NCBI RefSeq assembly: GCF_035917675.1
Contig: NZ_CP109104.1
Coordinates: 7,006,001-7,070,000, forward strand
Direction of reading: 5' to 3'
Source of the DNA: Streptomyces sp. NBC_01775
GTDB lineage: Bacteria > Actinomycetota > Actinomycetes > Streptomycetales > Streptomycetaceae
DNA length: 64,000 bases
Part shown: positions 44,475-53,973 of the stretch, piece after piece
Position numbering within the stretch: position 1 is the first letter of the stretch
Layout of the letters: each line of letters opens with the position of its first letter
Made by a program: the position numbers and the translations under genes
The notes under the pieces: model-generated
What the model saw: only the letters and a program-made list of their open reading frames with translations
Database searches by the model: none
What the model was told of the DNA's origin: nothing

Positions 44475-45118
44475 GCGCCGGGAACAAGAAGAAGGTCGTC
44501 GTCTTCGACTACGGCTTCGGGAACGTACGCTCCGGCGAGCGCGCCCTCGAACGCGCGGGCGCCGAGGTCGAGATCACCCGCGACTACGACAAGGCGATGG
44601 CCGCGGACGGCCTGCTGGTCCCCGGTGTGGGCGCCTTCGCCGCCTGCGTCGAGGGCCTGCGCGCCGCGCGCGGCGACTGGGTCATCGGCCGCCGGCTGGC
44701 GGGCGGGCGCCCCGTCCTGGGGATCTGCGTCGGGATGCAGATCCTCTTCGCGCGCGGCATCGAACACGGCGACGAGGCCGAGGGCATGGACGAGTGGCCG
44801 GGCACCGTCGGCCCGCTCAGGGCGGAGGTCGTCCCGCACATGGGCTGGAACACCGTCCAGGCGCCCGCCGGCTCCCAGCTCTTCGCGGGCCTGCCCGCCG
44901 ACGAGCGCTACTACTTCGTGCACTCCTACGCCGTGCACGACTGGGAGCTGGAGTCGGGCAACTCCGCGATGCGGGCACCTGTCGTGAGCTGGACGACGCA
45001 CGGGCAGCCGTTCGTCTCCGCCGTGGAGAACGGCCCGCTGTGGGCCACGCAGTTCCACCCCGAGAAGTCCGGCGACGCCGGAGCGCAACTCCTCTCCAAT
45101 TGGATCGGAACCCTTTGA
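44471..45118 (+). CDS. hisH: Imidazole glycerol phosphate synthase, glutaminase subunit HisH
   Basis: HisH hydrolyses glutamine and passes ammonia to HisF. I chose the ATG at 44471 (215 residues), which overlaps the preceding stop. A GTG three codons upstream is possible. The class I glutamine amidotransferase triad is visible: the nucleophile in [11 protein letters not shown] and the His-Glu pair in [12 protein letters not shown]. The oxyanion strand region [16 protein letters not shown] and [16 protein letters not shown] also fit. Its partner HisF is three genes downstream. Confidence 0.96.
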   Translation: MSAGNKKKVVVFDYGFGNVRSGERALERAGAEVEITRDYDKAMAADGLLVPGVGAFAACVEGLRAARGDWVIGRRLAGGRPVLGICVGMQILFARGIEHGDEAEGMDEWPGTVGPLRAEVVPHMGWNTVQAPAGSQLFAGLPADERYYFVHSYAVHDWELESGNSAMRAPVVSWTTHGQPFVSAVENGPLWATQFHPEKSGDAGAQLLSNWIGTL

Positions 45119-45837
45119 GTAAGCTCGAACTCCTCCCCGCCGTGGACGTCCGTGACGGCCAGGCCGTGCGCCTCGTGCACGGCGAGTCCGGCTCCGAGAC
45201 CTCCTACGGAGACCCGATGGACGCCGCGCTGGCATGGCAGCGCGCGGGCGCCGAGTGGCTGCATCTGGTGGACCTGGACGCCGCGTTCGGCACCGGCGAC
45301 AACCGGCAGCGCATCGCCGAGGTCGCCGCCGCCATGGACCTCAAGGTCGAGCTGTCCGGCGGTATCCGCGACGACGCCTCGCTGGCCGCCGCGCTCGCCA
45401 CCGGCTGCACCCGGGTCAACCTGGGCACCGCCGCGCTGGAGACCCCCGAGTGGGTCGCCAAGGTCATCGCCGAGCACGGCGAGCAGATCGCCGTCGGCCT
45501 GGACGTACGCGGCACCACGCTGCGCGGACGCGGCTGGACTCGCGACGGCGGCGACCTGTACGAGACCCTCGCCCGGCTCGACGAGGAGGGCTGCGCCCGC
45601 TACGTCGTGACCGACATCGCCAAGGACGGGACCCTCCAGGGCCCCAACCTGGAGCTGCTGCGCAACGTGTGCGCGGCCACCGACCGGCCGGTGGTGGCCA
45701 GCGGGGGAGTCTCATCCCTTGACGATCTGCGGGCGATCGCGACCCTGGTACCGGAGGGTGTCGAGGGTGCCATCGTCGGCAAGGCCCTTTACGCCAAGGC
45801 GTTCACCTTGGAAGAGGCGTTGGAGGCGGTTGGCTGA
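45115..45837 (+). CDS. priA: Bifunctional HisA/TrpF isomerase PriA
   Basis: PriA isomerises both ProFAR (histidine) and PRA (tryptophan). The TTG at 45115 overlaps the hisH stop and gives 240 residues beginning [14 protein letters not shown], the standard PriA start. The barrel motifs are [11 protein letters not shown] (Asp11), [14 protein letters not shown] and [12 protein letters not shown]. The second catalytic Asp is in [14 protein letters not shown], and [15 protein letters not shown] binds phosphate. No separate trpF is seen in the window's trp genes, as expected if PriA covers both. The stop shares one base with the ridA start. Confidence 0.97.
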   Translation: MSKLELLPAVDVRDGQAVRLVHGESGSETSYGDPMDAALAWQRAGAEWLHLVDLDAAFGTGDNRQRIAEVAAAMDLKVELSGGIRDDASLAAALATGCTRVNLGTAALETPEWVAKVIAEHGEQIAVGLDVRGTTLRGRGWTRDGGDLYETLARLDEEGCARYVVTDIAKDGTLQGPNLELLRNVCAATDRPVVASGGVSSLDDLRAIATLVPEGVEGAIVGKALYAKAFTLEEALEAVG

Positions 45838-46244
45838 TGAGCGGTATACACCGGGTTGCGTCCGATGTTCCCTGGGAGGAGACCTACGGCTACTCCCGCG
45901 CCGTGGAGCTGCCCAACGGCCTGGTGCTGGTGGCCGGTTGCACCTCGGTGGTCGACGGAGTGGTCACCGAGGGAGGCCCTTATGAGCAGGCCCTCAACGC
46001 CTTCGGAGTCGCGCTGGAGGCGCTGAAGGGGCTCGGGCTCGGCGCCGACAGCGTGGTGCGTACGCGGATGTACGTCACCCACGCACGGGACGTGGAGGAG
46101 GTCGGCCGCGCCCACAAGGAACTGTTCGACGCGGTCCGCCCGGCCGCTTCGATGATCATCGTCTCCGGCTTCATCGACCCCAGCCTGGTCGTGGAGGTCG
46201 AGGTCGAGGCGTACAGAGACGCAGAAGGAGCAGACACCGCATGA
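45837..46244 (+). CDS. RidA/YjgF-family protein in the his operon
   Basis: RidA-family proteins hydrolyse reactive enamines and imines made by PLP enzymes. The 135-residue protein has the fold: [55 protein letters not shown] and [21 protein letters not shown]. The substrate-binding arginine of archetypal RidA is near the RTRMYVT strand, where one Arg is present. Archetypal RidA ends with RVEVE, while this has VVEVEVEA, so it may be a subfamily with another activity. It overlaps both priA (one base) and hisF (four bases), implying a job tied to the pathway. Confidence 0.9.
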   Translation: MSGIHRVASDVPWEETYGYSRAVELPNGLVLVAGCTSVVDGVVTEGGPYEQALNAFGVALEALKGLGLGADSVVRTRMYVTHARDVEEVGRAHKELFDAVRPAASMIIVSGFIDPSLVVEVEVEAYRDAEGADTA

Positions 46245-46999
46245 CCCTGGCGGTCCGAGTCATTCCCTGCCTGGACGTGGACGGCGGCCGGGTCGTCAAG
46301 GGCGTCAACTTCCAGAACCTGCGCGACGCCGGGGACCCGGTGGAGATGGCGAAGGTGTACGACGCGGAGGGCGCCGACGAGCTGACCTTCCTCGACATCA
46401 CCGCCTCCTCGGGCGACCGTGAGACGACCTACGACGTGGTGCGCCGCACCGCCGAGCAGGTCTTCATCCCGCTCACGGTCGGCGGCGGCGTGCGTACGAC
46501 GGAGGACGTCGACAAGCTGCTGCGCGCCGGCGCCGACAAGGTGGGGGTCAACACGGCGGCCATCGCCAGGCCCGAGCTGATCCGGGAGATCGCGGAGCGG
46601 TTCGGCAGACAGGTGCTCGTCCTGTCCGTGGACGCGCGGCGCACGGCCGAGGGCGGCGGCTTCGAGGTCACCACGCACGGCGGGCGGCGCGGCGCCGGCA
46701 TCGACGCCGTCGAGTGGGCGCACCGCGCCGCCGAGTTGGGGGCCGGGGAGATCCTGCTCAACTCCATGGACGCGGACGGCACCAAGGACGGCTACGACAC
46801 GGAGATGATCGCCGCGGTCCGCAAGCACGTCACCACCCCTGTGATCGCCTCCGGCGGCGCCGGGGAGCTGGCGCACTTCCCGCCCGCCATCGAAGCGGGC
46901 GCCGACGCGGTGCTGGCCGCCTCCGTCTTCCACTTCGGTGACCTGCGCGTCGGCCAGGTCAAGCAGACGCTGCGCGAGGCCGGGCACCCGGTGCGCTGA
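46241..46999 (+). CDS. hisF: Imidazole glycerol phosphate synthase, cyclase subunit HisF
   Basis: HisF condenses ammonia from HisH with PRFAR, giving imidazole glycerol phosphate and AICAR. The ATG at 46241 overlaps the ridA stop (ATGA) and the protein is 252 residues. The catalytic aspartates are in [17 protein letters not shown] (Asp12) and [15 protein letters not shown]. Phosphate-binding loops [13 protein letters not shown] and [13 protein letters not shown] are present. It is the last gene of the operon and is followed at once by a strong hairpin. Confidence 0.97.
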   Translation: MTLAVRVIPCLDVDGGRVVKGVNFQNLRDAGDPVEMAKVYDAEGADELTFLDITASSGDRETTYDVVRRTAEQVFIPLTVGGGVRTTEDVDKLLRAGADKVGVNTAAIARPELIREIAERFGRQVLVLSVDARRTAEGGGFEVTTHGGRRGAGIDAVEWAHRAAELGAGEILLNSMDADGTKDGYDTEMIAAVRKHVTTPVIASGGAGELAHFPPAIEAGADAVLAASVFHFGDLRVGQVKQTLREAGHPVR

Positions 47000-47000
47000 G

Positions 47001-47031
47001 CCGGATGCCCCGGGGCGGCCGGGGCATCCGG
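47001..47031. terminator. Hairpin terminator between hisF and the SIMPL gene
   Basis: CCGGATGCCCCGG (47001-47013) and CCGGGGCATCCGG (47019-47031) form a perfect 13-base-pair stem with a GGCGG loop, two bases after the hisF stop. The two genes converge, so it likely serves both. No T-run follows. Confidence 0.85.
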
Positions 47032-47039
47032 ATCCCTGC

Positions 47040-47678
47040 TCAGGCGAGGGAGAAGCCCAGCAGCACCGCGCCCTGGACGCTGACCTGGCCCGGGGCGAGG
47101 TCACCCTCGGAAGCGGGTTCGTAGCCGCCGTGGCCCCGGTAGCGGGAGGCGAGCGGGCCCTCCGGGTCGACGTCCTCGATGTGGACGACCGCGCCGAGCG
47201 TCACGCCCGCCGCCTCCGCGTACAACTCGGCCTTGCCGCGTGCGGCGCGCACCGCCTCCTTGCGGGCGCGGGCCCGCAGCGCGGGCTTGTCGCGCACGTC
47301 GAAGTCCACCCCGTCCACGCGGTTGGCGCCCGCCTCGACGGCGTCCACGAGGAGCTGCTCCAGCGAGTCCATGTCGGTCAGGGTCACCGAGAAGTCGGCC
47401 TGGCAGCGGTAGCCCTGGAACGTGCGGTTCGCGTTGTAGCCCTCCCATTCGGTGCGCAGGCCCAGCCGCGAGGAGGAGACGGCTTCCTCGGGTATGCCGT
47501 ACCGGCGGAAGGTCTGCCGCAGCGCGGTGACGCCCTCGCGGGCCGAGCTGAACGCCTGAGCGGGCGTGTCCTTGGTGCGGTCGACGGCGATGCGCAGCCG
47601 CACGGTGTCGGGAGTGGCGTTCACACTGGCGGCGCCGTAGACGCTGATGCCCCAGGGGCTGTCGATCTTCGTCTGCAT
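47040..47678 (-). CDS. SIMPL-domain (DUF541) protein without a signal peptide
   Basis: I used the ATG at 47678 (212 residues). A start six codons upstream is also open, and neither has a clear ribosome-binding site. SIMPL features: SVYGAASVNATPDTVRLRIAV at the N-terminus, RTKDTPAQAFSSAREGVTAL, LGLRTEWEGYNANRTFQGY, VTLTDMDSLEQLLVDAVEAGA and the helix ARKEAVRAARGKAELYAEAAGV. Most family members are exported; this one has no hydrophobic N-terminal segment, so it may be cytoplasmic. Function in the family is poorly known. Confidence 0.88.
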   Translation of the reverse strand: MQTKIDSPWGISVYGAASVNATPDTVRLRIAVDRTKDTPAQAFSSAREGVTALRQTFRRYGIPEEAVSSSRLGLRTEWEGYNANRTFQGYRCQADFSVTLTDMDSLEQLLVDAVEAGANRVDGVDFDVRDKPALRARARKEAVRAARGKAELYAEAAGVTLGAVVHIEDVDPEGPLASRYRGHGGYEPASEGDLAPGQVSVQGAVLLGFSLA

Positions 47679-47786
47679 CCGGGCAGTGAAACACACACCC
47701 GCGCTTCCGGTGCCGGGTTCCTCGCGAACAACTCCCGCCCGCCCGTACGGAGCTGGTCCGGTCCCTCCCCGACCGCCCGTACGGGG

Positions 47787-48572
47787 CTAGTCCGGCAGCC
47801 GGGTGCCCACCACCAGGCGGCAGCGGGGGGATCCGTCCGGGCGCAGGCCCAGCTCCGGCAGGGGGTGCAGCGTGACACCGAAGCCGGCCGCGCGCAGCTC
47901 GCGGCGGACGTCGGCCAGCGGCCAGGTGCGGTAGTACATGACGAACGGCGGGCGCCACACCGCGTTCCGCACCCGCATCGCGCTGTCGAACCCGAGCAGC
48001 GACCAGTAGGCGCGGGTGCCCGGCCGGGGCGGCGCCGCCAGGGGGAACGCGAACAGGCCACCGGGCCGCAGTACCGCCCGCACCTGCGCGAACAGACGCG
48101 GGCGCTCCTCGGGCAGAAAGTGCCCGTGGGCGCCGAAGCTGACGGCCAGGTCGAAGACGCCCCGCCCGAAGGGCAGCGCGTGAGCGTCGCCGCGCACCCA
48201 GCTCAGCGCGGGCCGCTCGCCGCCGTCGGGCCGCTCCCGGCCGTCGGGGCCGCTCGCGGCGGCCTCGGCGAGCATGCCCGCGCTGAAGTCGACGCCCACT
48301 GTCTCGTCCGCGCAGACCTCGCGGAGGACGCGGGTGCCCGCGCCGGTACCGCAGCACAGGTCGAGCCCGTTCGCGAACGGGCCGAGTCCCTTGAGGGCGC
48401 GGGCTGTCGCATCCAGGACAGCGTCCGGGGTGCGGTACGAGGTGTGGTCGAACTTCGGCGCGAGCAGGTCGTAGCCGTGCTCGACGGAGGACAGCGCCTG
48501 GACTGCCAGCTCACGGAGGGTGGGGCCCTGGGAGCGGGCGCGGAGGTGGGTACGGCTACGGGTTGCGGGCAC
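47787..48572 (-). CDS. Class I SAM-dependent methyltransferase
   Basis: The 261-residue protein has motif I DLCCGTGAGT at 71-80, an acidic end of strand 2 in VGVDFSAGMLAEA, motif II-like RGDAHALPFGRGVFDLAVS and post-motif III LRPGGLFAFPLAAPP. This is the methyltransferase 11/25 type. The C-terminal part (FVMYYRTWPLADVRRELRAAGF) is a common cap. The substrate is unknown. It starts 122 bases from the divergent DUF1707 gene and belongs to a stretch that breaks the usual his/trp neighbourhood. Confidence 0.88.
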   Translation of the reverse strand: MPATRSRTHLRARSQGPTLRELAVQALSSVEHGYDLLAPKFDHTSYRTPDAVLDATARALKGLGPFANGLDLCCGTGAGTRVLREVCADETVGVDFSAGMLAEAAASGPDGRERPDGGERPALSWVRGDAHALPFGRGVFDLAVSFGAHGHFLPEERPRLFAQVRAVLRPGGLFAFPLAAPPRPGTRAYWSLLGFDSAMRVRNAVWRPPFVMYYRTWPLADVRRELRAAGFGVTLHPLPELGLRPDGSPRCRLVVGTRLPD

Positions 48573-48694
48573 GGGCTCAGCCTAGGCGGGCGGCTGCGCC
48601 TTTCGATGTACGGGTCCCGTCGGCGATCTCGTCCGGTACGCCGAGGCCCCGGGTACGCGCCGCGTGGTCCCCTGGGCTGTGAGGAGGTGGCGCC

Positions 48695-49360
48695 ATGTCC
48701 GCACAGCCCCCGCAGAACGGGTACGGGCGCGACGGGGAGGAGGGCCGTACGCGGGCGTCCGACGCCGAGCGCGAGGCGGCCGTGGAGCGGCTGAGCGAGG
48801 CGACGGCAGAGGGCCGGCTCACTCTGGAGGAGCTGGCCGACCGCTGTGAGGCGGCCTACCTGGCCCGCTACCGGGACGAGTTGGAGCGGGTGGCCGCCGA
48901 CCTGCCGCCTCCGGTGTCCCCGGTGTCCCCGGTGTCCCCGGGGAGCGCCGGAAAGGGGAGCGGAAGCGGTGTCTACCGCGCGGGCGTCGGCGACGTCACC
49001 CAGGAGGCCCCGGCTCCCGGCCCCTCCGGCGGCATCGAGGCGCAGGCCCTGCTCGGCGATCTCACCTTGGACCTCACCCGTACCCGGATGCCGTCTTCCG
49101 GCCCGCTGCGCGTGATGGCGAAGGCGCTGGCCGGCGATGTGGTCCTGATCGTGCCCGAGAGCGTCGAGGTGCGGGTGGAGTGCCGGCGACTGGCGGGCGA
49201 CGTGCGCGACCGCAGACAGCCGCGCCCGGTACCCGAGGGAGCGCCCCGGCTGCTGGTGACGGGCACGGCGGCGCTGGGCGACATCGTCGTCAAGCACCCG
49301 CACGGCAACCGCCGTTCGCCCTGGCGCGAGTGGATCGACGCAGCCCTGAAGACGGTCTGA
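48695..49360 (+). CDS. DUF1707 (SHOCT-like) protein with a LiaF-like C-terminal domain
   Basis: An AGGAGG site precedes ATG 48695. The 221 residues contain the DUF1707 helical domain at about 21-68 (RASDAEREAAVERLSEATAEG, here abbreviated from the full domain, and ELADRCEAAYLARYRDEL). A repeat-derived VSPVSPVSPGS linker comes from three exact nine-base copies at 48911-48937. A beta-rich C-terminal domain follows (IEAQALLGDLTLDLTRTRM, then LAGDVVLIVPESVEVRVE), resembling the LiaF/YvqF cell-wall stress sensor fold. It has no membrane segment. A link to envelope stress signalling is inferred from family relatives. Confidence 0.85.
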   Translation: MSAQPPQNGYGRDGEEGRTRASDAEREAAVERLSEATAEGRLTLEELADRCEAAYLARYRDELERVAADLPPPVSPVSPVSPGSAGKGSGSGVYRAGVGDVTQEAPAPGPSGGIEAQALLGDLTLDLTRTRMPSSGPLRVMAKALAGDVVLIVPESVEVRVECRRLAGDVRDRRQPRPVPEGAPRLLVTGTAALGDIVVKHPHGNRRSPWREWIDAALKTV

Positions 49361-49388
49361 TCACGTCTTGGGCGCTCGGGCGCCGTCT

Positions 49389-50158
49389 TCAGCGCTTGGC
49401 AGCGGCGCGCAGGTACTCCCTGTTCATCGCCGCGATCGACGGCATCGGGATGCCCTTGGGGCAGGCCGTCGCGCACGCGCCCGTCAGGGTGCAGCCGCCG
49501 AAGCCCTCCGCGTCCATCTGGTCCACCATGTCCAGCACCCGGCTCTCGCGCTCCGGGGCGCCCTGCGGCAGCGAGGCCAGGTGGTTGACCTTGGCTGAGG
49601 TGAAGAGCATCGCGGAGCCGTTGGGGCAGGCTGCCACGCAGGCGCCGCAGCCGATGCACTCGGCGTGCGTGAAGGCGTTGTCGGCGGCCGGTTTGGGCAC
49701 CGCCGTCGCGTGCGCCTCCGGCGCGCTGCCGGTGGGCACGGTGATGTAGCCGCCCGCGCCGATCACCCGGTCGAACGCGGAGCGGTCCACCATCAGGTCC
49801 CGTACGACGGGGAAGGCCGCGGCCCGCCACGGCTCGATGTCGATGGTGTCGCCGTCCGAGAAGTGCCGCATGTGCAGCTGGCAGGCGGTGGTGCGCTCGG
49901 GGCCGTGCGCCTGGCCGTTGATGACCATGCCGCAGGCCCCGCAGATGCCCTCGCGGCAGTCGTGGTCGAAGGCCACCGGCTCCTCGCCGCGCAGGATGAG
50001 GGTCTCGTTGAGCGTGTCGAGCATCTCCAGGAACGACATGTCGGGAGAGATGTCCTCGATCTCGTACGTCCGCATCCCGCCCTCGGCGGAGGCGTCCGGC
50101 TGGCGCCAGATCCGCAGGGTCAGCCTCATGCTGGGGCTTGGGTTGGGGCTCGGGTCAC

Positions 50159-50162
<4 letters not shown>
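49389..50162 (-). CDS. sdhB: Succinate dehydrogenase/fumarate reductase iron-sulfur subunit
   Basis: The GTG at 50162 overlaps the sdhA stop by four bases and gives 257 residues. An ATG eleven codons later, at 50129, starts [11 protein letters not shown] and is a plausible alternative without a ribosome-binding site. The [2Fe-2S] site is [12 protein letters not shown]. The [4Fe-4S] and [3Fe-4S] cysteines are in [14 protein letters not shown] and [14 protein letters not shown]. The subunit passes electrons from SdhA flavin to the membrane anchor. The gene is last in the sdhC-sdhA-sdhB order and converges with the DUF1707 gene. Confidence 0.95.
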
Positions 50163-52153
<1,991 letters not shown>

Positions 52154-52154
52154 G

Positions 52155-52919
52155 TCAGTTCACCACTCCCGTCATGACGCCGATGGGTACGGACAGGAAG
52201 CCGGCGGTGAGGACCACCGCGAGCACATCGGCCCCGCCCTTGAGCAGCCGCGCCGCACCGGGACGGGTCACCCCGAGGGTCTGCGCCGCGCTCCAGAAGC
52301 CGTGCCTCACGTGCAGTCCGACGGCGAGCATGGCGACGATGTAGATGACGTTGGCGTACCAGTTCTGGAAGCCGGCCACGATGTTCTCGTACGGGTGCCC
52401 GGACTGGCCGCGCGGGTTGACGGTGCCGGTCGTCAGGTCCAGCACGTGCCAGACGATGAACAGCGCGAGGATGATGCCGCCCCAGCGCATGGTGCGGGTC
52501 GCGTAGTCGGTGCGGCGGCGCCGGTACTTCACGGGGCGGGCCGCGAGGTCCCGCCTGCTGAGCTGGTAGGCGCTGACCCCGTGCAGGACGACGGCGGCCA
52601 GCAGGACCACGCGGGCGATCCACAGGAACCACTCGTAGTGGAGCACGGGGCTGCCGAAGGTGCGCAGCCAGTGCGCGTAGCCGTTCATCTCGGCGGGCCC
52701 GAAGAACACCTTCAGGTTCGCGAACATGTGCACGACCAGGTAGATCAGCATCATCAGGCCGCTGACCGCCATGACCGCTTTCTTGCCGATCGTCGAGCCC
52801 CACAGGGTGCGCAGAAGGCCCCGGCGCCTGCCGGGCCCGGCAGAGGGGCCGCCCGCCGAGGGGCGCCCTGCCGGGGGGCGGGTGCGGGAGGACCGCGGGG
52901 TGCGCGTTGCCGTCGCCAT
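52155..52919 (-). CDS. sdhC: Succinate dehydrogenase cytochrome b subunit
   Basis: The ATG at 52919 gives 254 residues starting MATATRT, like other Streptomyces SdhC proteins. An ATG at 52949 would add ten residues and could be leaderless. After a disordered Pro/Arg-rich tail there are five membrane segments, beginning [21 protein letters not shown]. Candidate haem-ligand histidines lie in [27 protein letters not shown] and [11 protein letters not shown]. This single-subunit anchor (about five helices) is the Bacillus/Wolinella type and would pass electrons to menaquinone. It opens the operon, facing the LysR regulator. Confidence 0.93.
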   Translation of the reverse strand: MATATRTPRSSRTRPPAGRPSAGGPSAGPGRRRGLLRTLWGSTIGKKAVMAVSGLMMLIYLVVHMFANLKVFFGPAEMNGYAHWLRTFGSPVLHYEWFLWIARVVLLAAVVLHGVSAYQLSRRDLAARPVKYRRRRTDYATRTMRWGGIILALFIVWHVLDLTTGTVNPRGQSGHPYENIVAGFQNWYANVIYIVAMLAVGLHVRHGFWSAAQTLGVTRPGAARLLKGGADVLAVVLTAGFLSVPIGVMTGVVN

Positions 52920-52977
52920 GGCCCCGACGGTAGGGAGCCGGGGATGCATCAGTCCAAGACATAGAAGTGCTGCTTTC

Positions 52978-52994
52978 GATAGAGCACCGCTATC
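52978..52994. promoter_or_regulatory. LysR-type binding box between sdhC and the LysR gene
   Basis: GATAG (52978-52982), seven bases and CTATC (52990-52994) form an exact inverted repeat that contains the T-N11-A pattern (T52980 to A52992) typical of LysR regulators. Extra half-sites CATAG at 52960-52964 and CTATG at 53001-53005 flank it. It lies at the likely -35 positions of both divergent promoters, with -10-like TATGCT at 53002-53007 for the regulator and TATGTC at 52963-52958 for sdhC. Confidence 0.75.
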
Positions 52995-53013
52995 AGCTGT
53001 CTATGCTGTCCGC

Positions 53014-53904
53014 ATGCAGCTCCAGCAGCTCCGCTATTTCGCAGCCGTCGCCGACACCCGCCACTTCACCCGCGCGGCACAGCGCGAGCATGTGGCGCAA
53101 CCCTCGCTGTCCCAGCAGATCAGGGCGCTGGAGCGGGAGTTGGGCGCCGAGCTGTTCCACAGGGCGCGCGGTCACATCTCGCTCACCGACGCCGGCGAAG
53201 CCCTGCTGCCGCTGGCCCGCCGGGTGCTGGCCGACACCGAGACGGCGCGCCGCGAGGTGCAGGAGGTGGCCCAGCTGCGGCGCGGCCGGGTGCGGCTCGG
53301 TGCCCCGCCCAGCCTGTGCGCCAGCCTGGTCCCCGATGTGCTGCGGGCCTTCCACGACCGCTATCCCGGCGTCGACCTGGTGGTGCACGAGGACGGCTCC
53401 CAGGACCTGGTGCGGGTGCTGGCCGACGGCGAGCTGGACCTGGCCCTGATCATCACCCCGCTCGCCGGGGGCCCCGCGCTGACGACCTCCGAGCTGCTGC
53501 ACGAGGAACTGGTCGTGGTCTCGCCCCCCGAGGAACCCGCCCCCGTACGCCGCGCCCGCATCCGGGTCGAGGACCTGCGCGACCGCCCGCTGGCGATGTT
53601 CCGGCGCGGCTACGACCTGCGCGAGCTGACCGTCGCCGCCTGCCGGGAGGAGGGCTTCGAGCCGGTCTTCGGCATCGAGGGCGGCGAGATGGACGCGGTC
53701 CTCGGCTTCGTCCGCGCGGGACTCGGCCTGGCGGTCGTGCCCAGCATGGTCGCGGCGCGCTCGGGCCTGCGGATCACCCGCTTCGCCGCGCCGGGCCTGC
53801 ACCGCACCATCTCGGTGGCGCACCGGGGCGACGTCTCGCCGCCCCGCGCGGCCCGCGAACTCCAGCGCATCCTGACCGAACGGCTGACGGCACCGAGCGT
53901 CTGA
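53014..53904 (+). CDS. LysR-family transcriptional regulator, likely controls sdhCAB
   Basis: The ATG at 53014 gives 296 residues; the frame open to the left overlaps sdhC and is not used. The winged HTH is at about 1-60 (MQLQQLRYFAAVADTRHFTR, then VAQPSLSQQIRALERELG). The co-inducer-binding domain follows, with RLGAPPSLCASLVPDVLRAF and GFVRAGLGLAVVPSMVA. The gene is divergent from sdhC and shares a LysR box with it, so regulation of the sdh operon and itself is likely. The -10-like TATGCT ends six bases before the ATG, suggesting a leaderless mRNA. The stop lies in the first unit of a 17-base tandem repeat. Confidence 0.92.
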   Translation: MQLQQLRYFAAVADTRHFTRAAQREHVAQPSLSQQIRALERELGAELFHRARGHISLTDAGEALLPLARRVLADTETARREVQEVAQLRRGRVRLGAPPSLCASLVPDVLRAFHDRYPGVDLVVHEDGSQDLVRVLADGELDLALIITPLAGGPALTTSELLHEELVVVSPPEEPAPVRRARIRVEDLRDRPLAMFRRGYDLRELTVAACREEGFEPVFGIEGGEMDAVLGFVRAGLGLAVVPSMVAARSGLRITRFAAPGLHRTISVAHRGDVSPPRAARELQRILTERLTAPSV

Positions 53905-53955
53905 CGCCACCGAGCGTCTGACGGCATCAAGCGTCTGACGCCACCGAGCGGCTGG
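53888..53955 (+). repeat. Four-copy 17-base tandem repeat carrying stop codons
   Basis: Units at 53888-53904, 53905-53921, 53922-53938 and 53939-53955 follow the pattern CGNCACCGAGCGTCTGA. The first unit ends the LysR gene; its TGA is the stop. Copy two differs from copy one by a single base. Copies three and four have two or three changes. The array lies in the gap before the convergent hydrolase gene. Confidence 0.92.
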
Positions 53956-53973
53956 CGATCGCCCTCGGGCGGA

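Noticed and set aside
46938..48794. Plus-strand open frame of about 618 codons across the SIMPL and methyltransferase genes
   Set aside because: It is the complement of two genes with clear motifs on the minus strand.
48911..48937. Three nine-base repeats considered as a CRISPR-like array
   Set aside because: The copies are contiguous with no spacers and encode a VSP linker inside the DUF1707 protein.
49361..49388. Terminator between the DUF1707 gene and sdhB
   Set aside because: GGCGC/GCGCC words are present, but the stem is short and interrupted.
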